Positions 63,571-64,000 of a stretch of DNA of 64,000 nt are shown piece after piece (position 1 is the first letter of the stretch; each line of letters opens with the position of its first letter). The stretch spans positions 2,503,172-2,567,171 of the forward strand of contig NW_002060945.1 of NCBI RefSeq assembly GCF_000150275.1. Reading direction: 5' to 3'. The notes below the pieces were generated by a model, which was not told the DNA's origin, did no database searches, and saw only the letters and a program-made list of their open reading frames with translations. Both the position numbers and the translations under genes were made by a program. The stretch is from Trichoplax adhaerens. Lineage: Eukaryota > Placozoa > Uniplacotomia > Trichoplacea > Trichoplacidae.

Positions 63571-64000
63571 ACGTAAATGTACAATAAACAATAATGTGAT
63601 ATAATCTCGAATTATCAAGTGAAAAATTAATTCTATAGCGATTTAGATTCAATTTACGATATATCTAAAGCATAGCTTTTGCCTCATATTGTGCCGATAT
63701 TTGGGTTGGACACATAGTGCACAGTAATTGATCTGAAAAGTATACACGTATTGTCTGTTTTCATCTCAAATATCATATAATTTGTAACAAATCAAAATGC
63801 AAGGGTTGAAAAGAAATCTTTGTTACTTATTGACTAAATTGATGAATAAATAATATACATATCATTATCGATATATGATTTATTATACTATCGCTACCAG
63901 CTTAAATTCAACTTTTATTAGAAAAATAGCAGATTATATGACAAATATAGTACCTTGATGAGTTAGTAAACGGTTGCTATAGGCATTTATCGAATATTTT

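Overview
The window is animal nuclear DNA: AT-rich, intron-dense, with GT-AG introns of roughly 30 to 1,800 bases and metazoan gene families (adhesion GPCR, anoctamin, Aa_trans amino acid transporter, a probable CARF/ALS2CR8-type nuclear protein, and EGF/D8C extracellular proteins). Short genes with many small exons, AT-rich spacers and the large D8C/EGF proteins suggest an early-branching metazoan. A placozoan (Trichoplax/Hoilungia type) is my best guess, but it is an inference and not proven here. All exon models were built by hand from splice sites, reading-phase continuity and family motifs.

Layout. 1-6496 (+): the 3' part of an adhesion-type GPCR (GAIN domain, a degenerate GPS, seven membrane segments). 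8412-16542 (-): a complete 27-exon anoctamin/TMEM16 gene (927 aa) with every family calcium-site residue in place. 16543-18914: the spacer between two divergent genes, full of self-complementary GTAC/TACAG repeats. 18915-21083 (+): a three-exon amino acid transporter (441 aa). 25717-28353 (-): a five-exon nuclear-type protein (677 aa) resembling the CARF/ALS2CR8 family. 28354-42268: about 14 kb with no convincing gene, holding a solo LTR, an older dispersed repeat, diverged tandem repeats and hairpins.

42269-64000 (+): two tandem paralogues of a secreted mosaic protein. Each has a split signal peptide followed by repeated blocks of one uromodulin-type D8C domain (encoded by two exons), two EGF domains and one calcium-binding EGF domain. 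All these domain exons are phase 1-1. The first gene (42269-51019, 22 exons, 1185 aa) is complete and ends in a large cysteine-containing, fibrinogen-like C-terminal domain. The second starts at 52658 and/or 54088 and runs off the window end inside a recently expanded EGF array. Its promoter plus first-exon region is duplicated in tandem, giving two alternative signal-peptide starts. A solo LTR with a 5-bp target-site duplication lies between the two genes.

The most unusual signals are the duplicated alternative first exons of the second D8C/EGF gene, the correlated cysteine losses between the two halves of particular D8C domains in both paralogues, the ongoing EGF exon amplification at the window edge, and a GPS motif that has lost its self-cleavage residues.
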